Of a stretch of 64,000 bases of DNA, positions 19,693-29,054 are shown piece after piece (within the stretch, counting starts at the first letter, position 1; each line of letters opens with the position of its first letter). The DNA lies in the NCBI GenBank assembly GCA_001768565.1, contig MEOE01000019.1:238-64237 (forward strand), written 5' to 3'. A model generated the notes under the pieces. It was not told where the DNA came from, searched no databases, and saw only the letters and a list, made by a program, of their open reading frames with translations. The stretch is from Bacteroidetes bacterium GWF2_33_16. Lineage in GTDB: Bacteria; Bacteroidota; Bacteroidia; Bacteroidales; UBA12077. The position numbers and the translations under genes are program-made.

Positions 19693-21473
19693 TGGTTTCT
19701 CCAATGATAAAATATTCGTTTCTGATTTATTATAAAGAGTATATAACGTTTCTCGAAGAACTCCAGAAACTAGGAATGCTTCATATAATTGAAAAAACGA
19801 AAGAAATAAATGATCATATCAAACAATCTTTATTTGAAGTTAACGAAATAACTAAAGTCATTAAATTTCTTGAAAAACGAAATCAACTTCCTGCTACATT
19901 TGACGATCAGGTTGACGGAATAGCAATTGTTGAGAAAACAAGAAATATGATTGAAGAATTATCATTAATTGATCAGGAACAAATAACATTAAACAAAGAA
20001 ATACAGAAAGCAAAACCATTCGGGAATTTTTCTTTAGAGACCAAAGAAAAATTTGAGAAATTGAAAATCAGGTTTCGGTTTTTTATATGCAATGAGAAAA
20101 AATTTAAAGAATCATGGAAGACCGATTATTATCTTGAGGTAATAAATAAAATTGGTGGATCTATATATTTTGTTGTTCTTCAGCTAGAAGATCAACTGAT
20201 CGAAATTGATGCTGAAGAAATAAAAATGCCAGACGAAACATTGTTGGATCTGCAGAATAAATACAATAAAAACAACGAGCGAGTTGAAATAATTCAAAAT
20301 GAATTTGATGATTTTGCCGCAAACTATATAGAAATACTTTACAAAACGAGAGGAAAAGTTCAAGCAAAAACCGATTTTCATCTAGCAATTAATCATACCG
20401 AAATGCAAGCAGAAGAAAAGGTTATGTTTCTTGAAGGATGGATCCCAGAGGAAAAGAAAGAAGACCTCGAGAGGTTTCTAAATCAACAAACTGTTGTTTA
20501 TTTATCTGCAAAACCAACAAAAGACGATAAGGTGCCAATTCTTTTGAAAAACAATAAGTTTGCCAAATTATTTGAGCCAATTGGAAGTCTGTTCTCATTA
20601 CCGGATTATGCAGAATTAGATTTAACACCATTTTTCGCACCATTTTTTATGCTTTTTTTTGGTTTTTGTGTGGGTGATACTGGGTATGGACTAATTATGT
20701 TAATTGCTACTTTGGTTTTAAGAAATAAAGTAAAACCATCATTTAAACCCTATTTAACACTTGCCTCTTATTTGGGAATATCAACAATAATTATGGGGAT
20801 GGTTTCAGGAACTTTTTTTGGACTTAACCTTGCCGATTTTGAATTTATAAAGTTTAAGGATCTATTCTTACAACCATTGATGATGTTTTATCTTGCTGTA
20901 GCTATCGGCTTGGTGCAGATAATTTTCGGTATGTGCATTAAAGCAGCAAATCAAATTAAACAAAATGGATTTAAATATGGTTTATCAACCATTGGATGGA
21001 TTACTCTTATTTTAACATTAGTAGTTTTTGTTGGCGGGGATAAAGCTGGTATTAATCTGGCTGGATTGTCAATTATAAAGACAATTTTATTAATTCTAAG
21101 TATGGGATTGATTTTATTATTTAATAACCCTGATAAGAATATTTTTGCGAATCTAGGTCTGGGAATATACGACTCCTATAATATGATAACAGGTGTTTTT
21201 GGTGATTTACTTTCGTATATTCGGTTATTTGCATTAGGTATTTCCAGTTCAATATTAGGCCTGGTATTTAATCAAATTGCATCTCAATTTTTAAATATTA
21301 AATATTGGGGATGGTTACCATTTATTTTATTATTACTAATAGGTCATGGATTAAATATATTTTTAGCATGTTTGGGTGCATTTGTTCACCCCTTGCGATT
21401 AACATTTGTTGAATTTTATAAAAACGCTGGTTTTAATGGCGGAGGAAAACAATACAAACCATTTTCAAAATAA
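19692..21473 (+). CDS. V-type ATPase subunit I (membrane stator, subunit a homologue)
   Basis: Subunit I provides the two half-channels through which ions reach the rotating ring. The first 310 residues are a soluble arm with coiled-coil stretches; the rest holds about seven membrane helices. The C-terminal domain has the family signature PFFMLFFGFCVGDTGYG and, in LSYIRLFALGISSS, the arginine that faces the ion-binding glutamate of the ring. At 593 residues it is slightly shorter than many homologues but has all parts. The start overlaps the stop of subunit D by one base and has a Shine-Dalgarno-like GGAGGT upstream. Confidence 0.95.
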   Translation: MVSPMIKYSFLIYYKEYITFLEELQKLGMLHIIEKTKEINDHIKQSLFEVNEITKVIKFLEKRNQLPATFDDQVDGIAIVEKTRNMIEELSLIDQEQITLNKEIQKAKPFGNFSLETKEKFEKLKIRFRFFICNEKKFKESWKTDYYLEVINKIGGSIYFVVLQLEDQLIEIDAEEIKMPDETLLDLQNKYNKNNERVEIIQNEFDDFAANYIEILYKTRGKVQAKTDFHLAINHTEMQAEEKVMFLEGWIPEEKKEDLERFLNQQTVVYLSAKPTKDDKVPILLKNNKFAKLFEPIGSLFSLPDYAELDLTPFFAPFFMLFFGFCVGDTGYGLIMLIATLVLRNKVKPSFKPYLTLASYLGISTIIMGMVSGTFFGLNLADFEFIKFKDLFLQPLMMFYLAVAIGLVQIIFGMCIKAANQIKQNGFKYGLSTIGWITLILTLVVFVGGDKAGINLAGLSIIKTILLILSMGLILLFNNPDKNIFANLGLGIYDSYNMITGVFGDLLSYIRLFALGISSSILGLVFNQIASQFLNIKYWGWLPFILLLLIGHGLNIFLACLGAFVHPLRLTFVEFYKNAGFNGGGKQYKPFSK

Positions 21474-21483
21474 AAATAATTAA

Positions 21484-21489
21484 AAGGAG
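21484..21489 (+). promoter_or_regulatory. Strong Shine-Dalgarno site before V-ATPase subunit K
   Basis: AAGGAG lies 8 bases before the ATG at 21498. Most genes in this window lack such a site, which is normal in Bacteroidota. Subunit K is needed in about ten copies per enzyme, so a translation boost here makes sense. Confidence 0.6.
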
Positions 21490-21494
21490 AATAA

Positions 21495-21968
<474 letters not shown>

Positions 21969-21998
21969 GTAGAAACATCTATATATTTTTTTCGTATG

Positions 21999-22036
21999 AA
22001 AAGGCAGTACCTGAAAAAGGATTGCCTTTTTTATTC
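21999..22036 (+). terminator. Rho-independent terminator closing the V-ATPase operon
   Basis: Arms AAAAGGCA (21999-22006) and TGCCTTTT (22023-22030) with a 16-base loop are followed by more T residues. The hairpin stands between the V-type and F-type gene sets and so supports two transcription units. Confidence 0.75.
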
Positions 22037-22066
22037 ATTATAAAAACAATTTTACTTATTATTAGT

Positions 22067-22074
22067 TAAATTTG
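22067..22074 (+). promoter_or_regulatory. Candidate -7 promoter element for the F-ATPase operon
   Basis: TAAATTTG lies 21 bases before the atpB ATG, just after the V-ATPase terminator. It is identical to the box before the V-ATPase operon. The -33 region has no clear TTTG. Confidence 0.45.
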
Positions 22075-22094
22075 TATACCCCAACAGCAATTTT

Positions 22095-23192
22095 ATGATT
22101 AAAGCTTGGCTTAAAATATTTTCTGTTTTGCTTCTATTGTTATTCTTTTCAAACATATCATTGGGAGAAGAAAAGCAAATAATTGCAGATACTTCTGAAC
22201 ATAAATTAGAGGAGAAGAAAAAATTCGATGTTGGTGAATTTATCTTTGATCATATTCTCGATCATTATGGCTGGCACATAATTACTTACAATCATAAGCA
22301 TATATCAATACCTCTACCGGTTATACTTTATAGCAATAATCAAGGCTGGATTAGTTTCTGGTCGTCAAAAATCGATCATGGTCATGTATATAAAGGATTT
22401 AAAATAGACTTAGAGGGTAAAAATAAAGGTAAAATTATTGAAATAAACCAAGATGGCGTATTTTTGGAAAAACCCTTTGATATTTCAATAACAAAAAACG
22501 TTTTAGCAATACTTATTAGTTCAACAATATTGTTATTTGTGTTTGTCTCAGTTGCCAAAACCTATAAGCAAAGGGTTGATATGCCTCCAAAGGGGTTGCA
22601 GTCGTTTCTTGAACCAGTAATATTATTTGTGCGTGATGATATTGCAAAATCATCTATAAATGAAAAAAATTACGAAAAATTTACTCCTTTTTTACTAACA
22701 ATTTTCTTTTTCATTTTGTTGAACAATTTAATGGGATTGGTACCATTTTTCCCTGGAGGTGCTAATGTAACTGGAAATATTACTGTTACGCTTGTATTGG
22801 CTTTGTTTACTTTTGTTATTACAACAATTAATGGAAACAAAGGATATTGGAAGCATATTTTTAATGCACCAGGAGTTCCTTGGTGGTTAAAAGTGCCACT
22901 TCCCCTTATCCCATTCATTGAATTAGCTGGCCTGCTTACAAAACCATTTGTTTTGATGATAAGGCTTTTTGCGAATATTTCTGCAGGTCATATTATTGTA
23001 TTAGGATTCTTTAGTTTGATATTTATTTTTGGAAACATAAATGCATATGCTGGATTTGGAGCATCTCCTGTAAGTATATTATTTACTATATTTATGTCAA
23101 TACTTGAATTACTTGTATCTTTTATACAAGCATATGTCTTTACTTTTTTATCAGCATTATATTTTGGAATGGCTGTTGAAGAGCATCATTAA
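22095..23192 (+). CDS. atpB: F-type ATP synthase subunit a
   Basis: Subunit a forms the proton half-channels next to the c ring. The C-terminal two thirds has five or six membrane helices and the essential arginine R290 in PFVLMIRLFANISAGH. At 365 residues it is about 100 longer than the E. coli protein: it begins with a signal-peptide-like helix (residues 1-24) and a hydrophilic, His-rich extension up to the next helix at about residue 136, which would lie outside the membrane on the periplasmic side. Long a subunits of this type are common in Bacteroidota. The gene opens the F-type operon after a terminator. Confidence 0.97.
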   Translation: MIKAWLKIFSVLLLLLFFSNISLGEEKQIIADTSEHKLEEKKKFDVGEFIFDHILDHYGWHIITYNHKHISIPLPVILYSNNQGWISFWSSKIDHGHVYKGFKIDLEGKNKGKIIEINQDGVFLEKPFDISITKNVLAILISSTILLFVFVSVAKTYKQRVDMPPKGLQSFLEPVILFVRDDIAKSSINEKNYEKFTPFLLTIFFFILLNNLMGLVPFFPGGANVTGNITVTLVLALFTFVITTINGNKGYWKHIFNAPGVPWWLKVPLPLIPFIELAGLLTKPFVLMIRLFANISAGHIIVLGFFSLIFIFGNINAYAGFGASPVSILFTIFMSILELLVSFIQAYVFTFLSALYFGMAVEEHH

Positions 23193-23221
23193 GAAGTTTT
23201 AATTCACTTAATAATTATATT

Positions 23222-23479
23222 ATGAGTACATTAGGTTTTATTTTATTAGCAATTGAAGGAGCTGCCATAGCAAAGCTTGGAGCTGGATTTGGAGCTGCAG
23301 TAGCAGCAATTGCTGCTGCATTAGGTATTGGCAGAATTGGTAGTTCTGCTATGGAGTCTATTGCCCGTCAGCCAGAAGCTGCCGGCGATATTCGCTCAAA
23401 CATGATTGTGGCTGCAGCTCTTATAGAAGGAGTTGCTTTCTTCGCAATTGTTGTATGTTTCCTTATTCTTTTTGTTTAA
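23222..23479 (+). CDS. atpE: F-type ATP synthase subunit c, predicted proton type
   Basis: An 85-residue hairpin of two membrane helices with the polar loop ARQPEA (48-53) that touches the rotor foot. The ion carrier is E69 in ALIEGVAFF. Sodium-type c subunits such as that of Ilyobacter have Q32, E65, S66, T67 and Y70; aligned on the loop and carrier, this protein has I36, E69, G70, V71 and F74. The sodium ligands are thus absent and proton coupling is predicted. A strong hairpin follows the stop codon before atpF. Confidence 0.97.
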   Translation: MSTLGFILLAIEGAAIAKLGAGFGAAVAAIAAALGIGRIGSSAMESIARQPEAAGDIRSNMIVAAALIEGVAFFAIVVCFLILFV

Positions 23480-23486
23480 GGATTAT

Positions 23487-23526
23487 ACTTTACAGCCTAG
23501 CGATTGGCTGGCTGTAAAGTTTTTTT
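23487..23526 (+). terminator. Terminator-like hairpin between atpE and atpF
   Basis: A perfect 11-bp stem (ACTTTACAGCC at 23487-23497 with its complement at 23510-23520) and 12-base loop is followed directly by a T-run. It has every mark of an intrinsic terminator but lies inside the F-ATPase operon, so it is probably a partial terminator or an mRNA 3'-end stabiliser for the upstream a and c genes. Confidence 0.75.
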
Positions 23527-23543
23527 AATTAATAGTATGAATT

Positions 23544-24038
23544 ATGGAACTTATTAAACCTGATATTGGACTACTCATCTGGATGATGGTATCCTTTGGT
23601 ATGGTAACTTTTCTATTGGTAAAATACGCATGGAAACCAATATTAAAGGCACTCAAGGAACGAGAAAACACCATTGAAAAAAGACTGTTGGCAGCAAAAA
23701 AAGCAAAAGACGAGCTGGCAAAAATTGAATTTGGAAACGAAAAAATTACGGCACTAGCAAAAATTGAGCGAGAAAATATGCTTAAAGAAGCCAAAGAGAT
23801 AAAAAATAGCATAATCGAAGAAGCTCGAACAGAAGCTAAAATAGAAGCTCGCAAAATTATTGAAGAGGCTAAAAAGGGAGTGGAAAAAGAAAAAGCTGAT
23901 GCCATTAATGAAATAAAAAACCAAATTTCTGAGTTATCAATAATTATTGCTCAGAAAATTCTTAAACACGAATTAGAACATAAAGAAAACCAAAAGCATC
24001 TAATTAATAAATTAATTGATGATATTGATCTAAACTGA
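23544..24038 (+). CDS. atpF: F-type ATP synthase subunit b
   Basis: Subunit b is the peripheral stalk that links the membrane part to the head. One N-terminal membrane helix (about residues 9-27) is followed by a long charged helix (KARE/AEAKIEARKIIEEAKK-type composition) to the end. Length of 164 is typical. Only one b gene is present, so a homodimer is expected. It begins 18 bp after the terminator-like hairpin and 15 bp separates it from atpH. Confidence 0.95.
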   Translation: MELIKPDIGLLIWMMVSFGMVTFLLVKYAWKPILKALKERENTIEKRLLAAKKAKDELAKIEFGNEKITALAKIERENMLKEAKEIKNSIIEEARTEAKIEARKIIEEAKKGVEKEKADAINEIKNQISELSIIIAQKILKHELEHKENQKHLINKLIDDIDLN

Positions 24039-24053
24039 TCCCAGTAACTATAT

Positions 24054-24620
24054 ATGTATCAGAGTCAAATAACAGTTCGATATGCAAAGGCATTATTTCT
24101 TCTAGCAAGTGAAAAAAATAAACTTGAAGAAGTAAAAAACGATATTGTCTTAATTTATGATACCTTAAAGCTTTCGTCAGACCTAAATACGTTACTTAAA
24201 CATCCGGTAATAAAATCATCAGAAAAAGTAAAAGCTCTTACTAATCTGTTCGGCTCACAAATAGACCCAATAACACTTACTTTTTTGGAATTGATTATAA
24301 ATAATAAAAGAGAAGCTTACATTGAACGTATGTTTCAAAATTTTATTAACATATATAAGAAAAGTAAAGATATAAATATAGCAGTGCTGACCACTGCACT
24401 TGAATTAACAAATGAAGAAAAGACAACTATTTTAAGAAATATTGAAAGCAAAACAAAATCTACAATTGAATTAAATCAAATAGTTGATGAGTCAATAATT
24501 GGAGGATTTATTCTTCAGATTGGTGACAAAGAAATAGATGTTAGCGTTTTAAAACAATTGCAAAGATTTAAGGAAAGTTTAATAGATATTGATTTGAATG
24601 TTAAAAAGAAAAAAAACTAA
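24054..24620 (+). CDS. atpH: F-type ATP synthase subunit delta
   Basis: Delta sits on top of the F1 head and binds subunit b. The 188-residue protein starts with the family pattern VRYAKALFLLASEKNKL, has the N-terminal helical bundle to about residue 105 and ends with the IVDESIIGGFILQIGDKEIDVSV segment typical of the C-terminal domain. It lies between atpF and atpA in the normal order. Confidence 0.95.
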   Translation: MYQSQITVRYAKALFLLASEKNKLEEVKNDIVLIYDTLKLSSDLNTLLKHPVIKSSEKVKALTNLFGSQIDPITLTFLELIINNKREAYIERMFQNFINIYKKSKDINIAVLTTALELTNEEKTTILRNIESKTKSTIELNQIVDESIIGGFILQIGDKEIDVSVLKQLQRFKESLIDIDLNVKKKKN

Positions 24621-24631
24621 AATAATACTAT

Positions 24632-26215
24632 ATGGCAGGAATTAAACCCGGCGAAGTATCAAAAATACTAAAACTTCAGCTCGAAGGATTTACTTCAAAT
24701 GCAGAACTTGAAGAAGTTGGTAGTGTTTTGCAGGTTGGGGATGGTATAGCCCGTATTTATGGACTATCATCGGTTCAATCTAATGAGTTAATTGAGTTTC
24801 AGAATGGAATGAAAGGGATTGTTTTAAATCTCGAAGAAGACAATGTGGGTGCCGTTCTTTTAGGATCATCTCAGGAAATTAAGGAGGGAGATAAGGTACG
24901 TAGAACTCGAAAAATAGCATCAATTAAGGTTGGTGAAAGCCTGCTAGGAAGAGTTATTAACACAATTGGTGAACCAATAGATGGAAAAGGTCCAATTAGC
25001 GGTGATTTATACGAAATGCCTTTAGAAAGGAAAGCACCTGGCGTAATCTTTAGACAACCTGTAAATCAGCCTATTCAAACCGGTATTAAACCAATCGATG
25101 CGATGATTCCTATAGGAAGAGGACAACGCGAACTTATTATTGGTGACCGCCAAACTGGTAAAACTGCGATTGCTATTGATACTATTATTAATCAACGCGA
25201 ATTTTACGACAAAGGAGAGCCCGTTTTTTGCATATATGTAGCAATTGGACAAAAGGGTTCTACAGTTGCAAATATTGCTCAAATACTTGAAAAACATGGA
25301 GCAATGGAGTATACTGTTATTGTTTGCGCCACCGCTTCCGAATCAGCAGCATTGCAGTTTTATGCTCCTTTTGCAGGCACATGTATTGGTGAGTATTTCA
25401 GAGATACTGGTCGCGATGCTTTAATAATCTATGATGACCTTTCGAAACAGGCTGTTGCATATCGTGAAGTATCATTATTACTTCGTAGGCCACCTGGCAG
25501 AGAAGCATATCCAGGAGATATCTTCTATTTACATTCCCGTTTATTGGAGCGTGCAGCACGTGTAATTGCATCTGATGAAATAGCGGCTCAAATGAACGAT
25601 TTGCCCGACTCAATAAGAAAAATAGTAAAAGGTGGAGGATCTCTAACCGCGCTGCCTATTATCGAAACACAAGCTGGTGATGTTTCAGCATATATTCCAA
25701 CGAATGTAATTTCGATTACTGATGGCCAAATTTTCCTTGAATCAGATCTCTTTAACTCAGGTATTCGACCTGGAATTAATGTAGGTATTTCTGTTTCTCG
25801 TGTTGGTGGCAATGCACAGATTAAAGCAATGAAAAAAGTCGCTGGTACACTGAAGCTAGATCAGGCTCAATATAGAGAATTGGAAGCTTTTTCAAAATTT
25901 GGATCAGACCTTGATGATGCTACAATGGCAATTCTCGATAAAGGATCAAAGAATGTTGAAATACTTAAACAAGGGCAATATTCTCCTATGCCAGTTGAAA
26001 AGCAAATAGCCATAATATATTGTGGTACAAAAGGACTGTTAAAAGATATTCCATTGGTAAAAGTTAAAGCATTCGAAAAGGATTTTCTTGAATTGCTCGA
26101 AATAGAATATCAGAGCATCTTAAGTCAATTAAAACAAGGTATTATTAATGATGAAATTACTCAAACTCTCGAGAGTGTTGCAAAAACAATAACATTGAGA
26201 TTTCAGAGTAAGTAA
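24632..26215 (+). CDS. atpA: F-type ATP synthase subunit alpha
   Basis: Alpha is the non-catalytic nucleotide-binding subunit of the F1 head. It has the N-terminal barrel ([14 protein letters not shown]), the P-loop [11 protein letters not shown], the ELIIGDRQ segment before it and the [17 protein letters not shown] stretch. Length (527 residues) is normal. The catalytic beta partner is not encoded in the window; in Bacteroidota atpD and atpC usually lie together elsewhere. Confidence 0.98.
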   Translation: MAGIKPGEVSKILKLQLEGFTSNAELEEVGSVLQVGDGIARIYGLSSVQSNELIEFQNGMKGIVLNLEEDNVGAVLLGSSQEIKEGDKVRRTRKIASIKVGESLLGRVINTIGEPIDGKGPISGDLYEMPLERKAPGVIFRQPVNQPIQTGIKPIDAMIPIGRGQRELIIGDRQTGKTAIAIDTIINQREFYDKGEPVFCIYVAIGQKGSTVANIAQILEKHGAMEYTVIVCATASESAALQFYAPFAGTCIGEYFRDTGRDALIIYDDLSKQAVAYREVSLLLRRPPGREAYPGDIFYLHSRLLERAARVIASDEIAAQMNDLPDSIRKIVKGGGSLTALPIIETQAGDVSAYIPTNVISITDGQIFLESDLFNSGIRPGINVGISVSRVGGNAQIKAMKKVAGTLKLDQAQYRELEAFSKFGSDLDDATMAILDKGSKNVEILKQGQYSPMPVEKQIAIIYCGTKGLLKDIPLVKVKAFEKDFLELLEIEYQSILSQLKQGIINDEITQTLESVAKTITLRFQSK

Positions 26216-26228
26216 GCGAAACAAATAA

Positions 26229-27107
26229 ATGGGCAATTTAAAGGAAATACGATCGCGAATAACTTCAGTAAAATCAACACGGCAAATTACAAGTGCCATG
26301 AAAATGGTTTCTGCGGCTAAGCTTAAAAAAGCTCAGGATGCTGTTATTAATCTGCGTCCTTATTCTCATAAATTACATTTTATTTTAAAAGATATCTCAC
26401 AAACAATTGAAGGTGAAATTGAGAATATTTTTGCCCGAACCGACGAACCAGAAAAAATATTAATTGTTGCTGTTACATCAAATAAGGGCTTATGTGGAGC
26501 GTTTAATGCTAATGTTATAAAACAAGTTGTAAACCTTATATCAATTGATTTTGCAGGAGAATTTGCTGAAGGTAAAGGATCTATTATTTCGTTTGGCAAA
26601 AAAGGAACTGAATATTTTAATTCGAAGAATTACCCTGTTTTATTCTCAAATAATCATTTAATAGATCAGCTTAGTTATGAAAAAGCTCTTCCTTATATTG
26701 AGCAAATAATGAACTTATATATAACAAAGAAGATTGATAAAATTGTGTTAGTTTATAATAAATTTAAAAATGCTGGTGTACAGGTTTTAACAGTAGACAA
26801 TTTTTTGCCAATAGAAATAACTAAGCAGGAAGTTACGGAGGAACATTTCGATTATATTTTCGAACCTTCAAAAGAATATATTGTTAAAGAACTAATTCCC
26901 CGATCGCTTCGGCTACAATTATTTGAAGCGTTACTTGATTCGCTTGCAGCTGAACATGGTGCACGAATGACTGCGATGCATAAAGCTACAGACAATGCCT
27001 CCGAAATGATTAAATCACTTCAGTTAAACTATAATAAGGCCAGACAAGCATCTATAACAGGAGAAATTCTAGAAATTGTAGGTGGAGCCGAAGCATTAAA
27101 AAAATAA
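26229..27107 (+). CDS. atpG: F-type ATP synthase subunit gamma
   Basis: Gamma is the rotating shaft of F1. The 292-residue protein has both conserved helices: N-terminal LKEIRSRITSVKSTRQITSAMKMV-like start and C-terminal SEMIKSLQLNYNKARQASITGEILEIVGGAEAL. The middle has TSNKGLCGAFNANVI. It closes this F-ATPase cluster: 69 bp later an unrelated AlbA_2 gene starts, and there is no beta or epsilon gene. Confidence 0.97.
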   Translation: MGNLKEIRSRITSVKSTRQITSAMKMVSAAKLKKAQDAVINLRPYSHKLHFILKDISQTIEGEIENIFARTDEPEKILIVAVTSNKGLCGAFNANVIKQVVNLISIDFAGEFAEGKGSIISFGKKGTEYFNSKNYPVLFSNNHLIDQLSYEKALPYIEQIMNLYITKKIDKIVLVYNKFKNAGVQVLTVDNFLPIEITKQEVTEEHFDYIFEPSKEYIVKELIPRSLRLQLFEALLDSLAAEHGARMTAMHKATDNASEMIKSLQLNYNKARQASITGEILEIVGGAEALKK

Positions 27108-27176
27108 AAAATCTAGCTAACTCGATCTTCTAAGAAAGAGGTTTTTATTTAAAGTGAATAGGGCTATTCTAAAGTA

Positions 27177-27815
27177 ATGAACCATTATATTCAGAATCTA
27201 ATTAGGCAGGGTGAGCATCAGCAACTTGACTTTAAACATTCCATTACTGATTCGAAAAAAATTGCACGTTCGCTGGTTGCTTTTGCAAATACCGATGGGG
27301 GAAAGTTGTTGGTCGGTGTTAAGGATAATGGGTCAATTTCAGGAGTGCGCGACGAGGAGGAGTTTTACATGGTGCAGGCTGCTGCGCAAATGTATTGCAA
27401 ACCTCCTTTAAACTTCGAATCGAAAATTTGGGAAGTAAATGATAAAACGATTCTTGAAATTACTATAGCAAAAAGCAATAATATAGTTTATGAAGCCCCA
27501 AATAAGGAGGGGAAGTGGATGGTTTATATACGTGTTAACGACCAAAATTTTACTGCAAACAAAATTTTATTAAAAGTTTGGCAAAAAAAGAAAAGTAAGA
27601 ATGGTGTATTGGTGCGATATTCTGAAATAGAAAAACAATTGTTCGAATATCTTTTAATAAGCCAGAAGATTACATTCTCAAAATTTAAGAAAATGACAAA
27701 AATATCTAAACCAAAGGCCGAAAAAATTCTTATAAACCTTATTGTTCTTAATTTGATTGAAATTGAATTTACAGAAAATCAAGTGTATTATAAAACATCA
27801 ACAAAACAGCAATAA
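27177..27815 (+). CDS. AlbA_2 (Schlafen-like) domain ATP-binding protein
   Basis: The first about 135 of 212 residues match the AlbA_2 domain: E/Q-x-LDFK near residue 17, IARSLVAFANTDGGKLLVGVKDNG and ISGVRDEEE. Such proteins are often called putative DNA-binding or ATP-binding; their biochemical role is mostly unknown, and some Schlafen relatives act on nucleic acids. A basic linker (WQKKKSKNG) and a winged-helix-like C-terminus (SQKITFSKFKKMTKISKPKAEKI) suggest DNA binding. It follows atpG by 69 bp on the same strand, which may be no more than proximity. Confidence 0.83.
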   Translation: MNHYIQNLIRQGEHQQLDFKHSITDSKKIARSLVAFANTDGGKLLVGVKDNGSISGVRDEEEFYMVQAAAQMYCKPPLNFESKIWEVNDKTILEITIAKSNNIVYEAPNKEGKWMVYIRVNDQNFTANKILLKVWQKKKSKNGVLVRYSEIEKQLFEYLLISQKITFSKFKKMTKISKPKAEKILINLIVLNLIEIEFTENQVYYKTSTKQQ

Positions 27816-27861
27816 ATTGATTTAAAAATCATTAAATAAACAAATTGAATTGAAAAATAGT

Positions 27862-27889
27862 TTTGTTTTATCGATCAATTTTATATTTT
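27862..27889 (+). promoter_or_regulatory. Candidate promoter for the secreted TPR protein gene
   Basis: TTTG at 27862-27865 and TATATTTT at 27882-27889 (seven of eight matches to TAnnTTTG) are 16 bases apart, close to the usual spacing. The ATG is about 50 bases downstream. Confidence 0.4.
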
Positions 27890-27938
27890 TAAGCCGAACT
27901 AATCAGAAAAAATCAAGTATTAATTAAAATTTACTATT

Positions 27939-28919
27939 ATGAAATTGAATTTATTAAAAAGTGCAGCCATTGTTTTATTATTTTTTGCTGGATTTACTAT
28001 GTCTTTAAATGCTCAAACAGTAAACGATGCATTAGCTGCGTTTAATAAAGGAGTAGAATTATCACAAGTTGATAATTATGATGAAGCTATTGCTTCTTTT
28101 AAAAGTGCAATTGAAATTTTAGATCAAGTAGAACCAGAAAATGAAAATAAAATTAAAGCACAAGAGCAAATACTGGTTGTTTTGTATAAGAAAGCCAGTA
28201 CACAACTTAAAGGGAAAAAATACACTGAGTGTTTATCATCATTTCAAACACTTGTAGAATACTCAACTGAGTATAATAATGATAAGTATTTAAAAAGAGC
28301 TAATGGAGCAATACCCAAGGTTTACTATGCACAAGGGAAAGAACTATTAGATGCAAAAAAATACGATGAGGCATTGGTTTCGCTGAATAAGTCAATTGAA
28401 TTAGATCCAAATTATCCAACGGCCTATATTAGAAAAGCACAGGTTTATGACGAAATAAACAAGGATGTTGAGTTTAAAGAAACAATTGATAAAGCGATTG
28501 ATGTTGCAATTCAATCGAATGATAATAAATCTGAAGAGATAGCAAAACAACTAGCTGGCAATTTCTTCTTGCGATCTGCTGCCGACGCTATTAATGCAAA
28601 AAAAGATGAAGCTGCTGCTCAGTGTTTTAATAATGTGTTGAATTATAAAGAAGGTGATACCGATATATATTACCAATTAGCCGCTATTTATAATAGATTA
28701 TCAAAATGGGATGATGCTATAAATGCAGCAAACAAAGCCCTTGAATTATTTAAAGAACAAGGAACAACAAAAGATGCCCGCATTTATTTTGAATTAGGTA
28801 ATGCGTTTGTTGGTAAACAAGATAATGCTTCTGCTTGCGATGCATTTAATAAAGCAAATAAAGGAGATTATGCTGCACAAGCAAAATATCAAATTGAAAC
28901 TGTATTAAAATGCCAATAA
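27939..28919 (+). CDS. Secreted tetratricopeptide-repeat protein
   Basis: The 326-residue protein has a signal peptide (residues 1-25, cut after LNA) and is otherwise made of TPR helices. Recognisable repeats include AFNKGVELSQVDNYDEAIASFK, a clean one with YDEALVSLNKSIELDPNYPTAY at about residue 145, and YNRLSKWDDAINAANKALEL near 265. Such repeats bind partner proteins; the location is the periplasm or outer membrane. It has its own candidate promoter and terminator, so it seems monocistronic. The partner is unknown. Confidence 0.88.
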   Translation: MKLNLLKSAAIVLLFFAGFTMSLNAQTVNDALAAFNKGVELSQVDNYDEAIASFKSAIEILDQVEPENENKIKAQEQILVVLYKKASTQLKGKKYTECLSSFQTLVEYSTEYNNDKYLKRANGAIPKVYYAQGKELLDAKKYDEALVSLNKSIELDPNYPTAYIRKAQVYDEINKDVEFKETIDKAIDVAIQSNDNKSEEIAKQLAGNFFLRSAADAINAKKDEAAAQCFNNVLNYKEGDTDIYYQLAAIYNRLSKWDDAINAANKALELFKEQGTTKDARIYFELGNAFVGKQDNASACDAFNKANKGDYAAQAKYQIETVLKCQ

Positions 28920-29001
28920 CAATTAGGCAATTTTGATCATTTACCTATGATATTTTGAATTTAAATAGCAAGCGTTAATAAATGTGCTATTGGAAAAAAA
29001 A

Positions 29002-29036
29002 CAAAAAATCCTGCTTAAAAAGCGGGATTTTTTGTT
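29002..29036. terminator. Bidirectional terminator between the TPR gene and the receptor cluster
   Basis: Arms CAAAAAATCCTGCTT and AAGCGGGATTTTTTG form a 15-bp stem with one G-T pair. T-runs follow on both strands, so it can end the plus-strand TPR gene and the minus-strand receptor gene that stops at 29055. Confidence 0.8.
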
Positions 29037-29054
29037 GTCTGAAATTTTTGTCTT

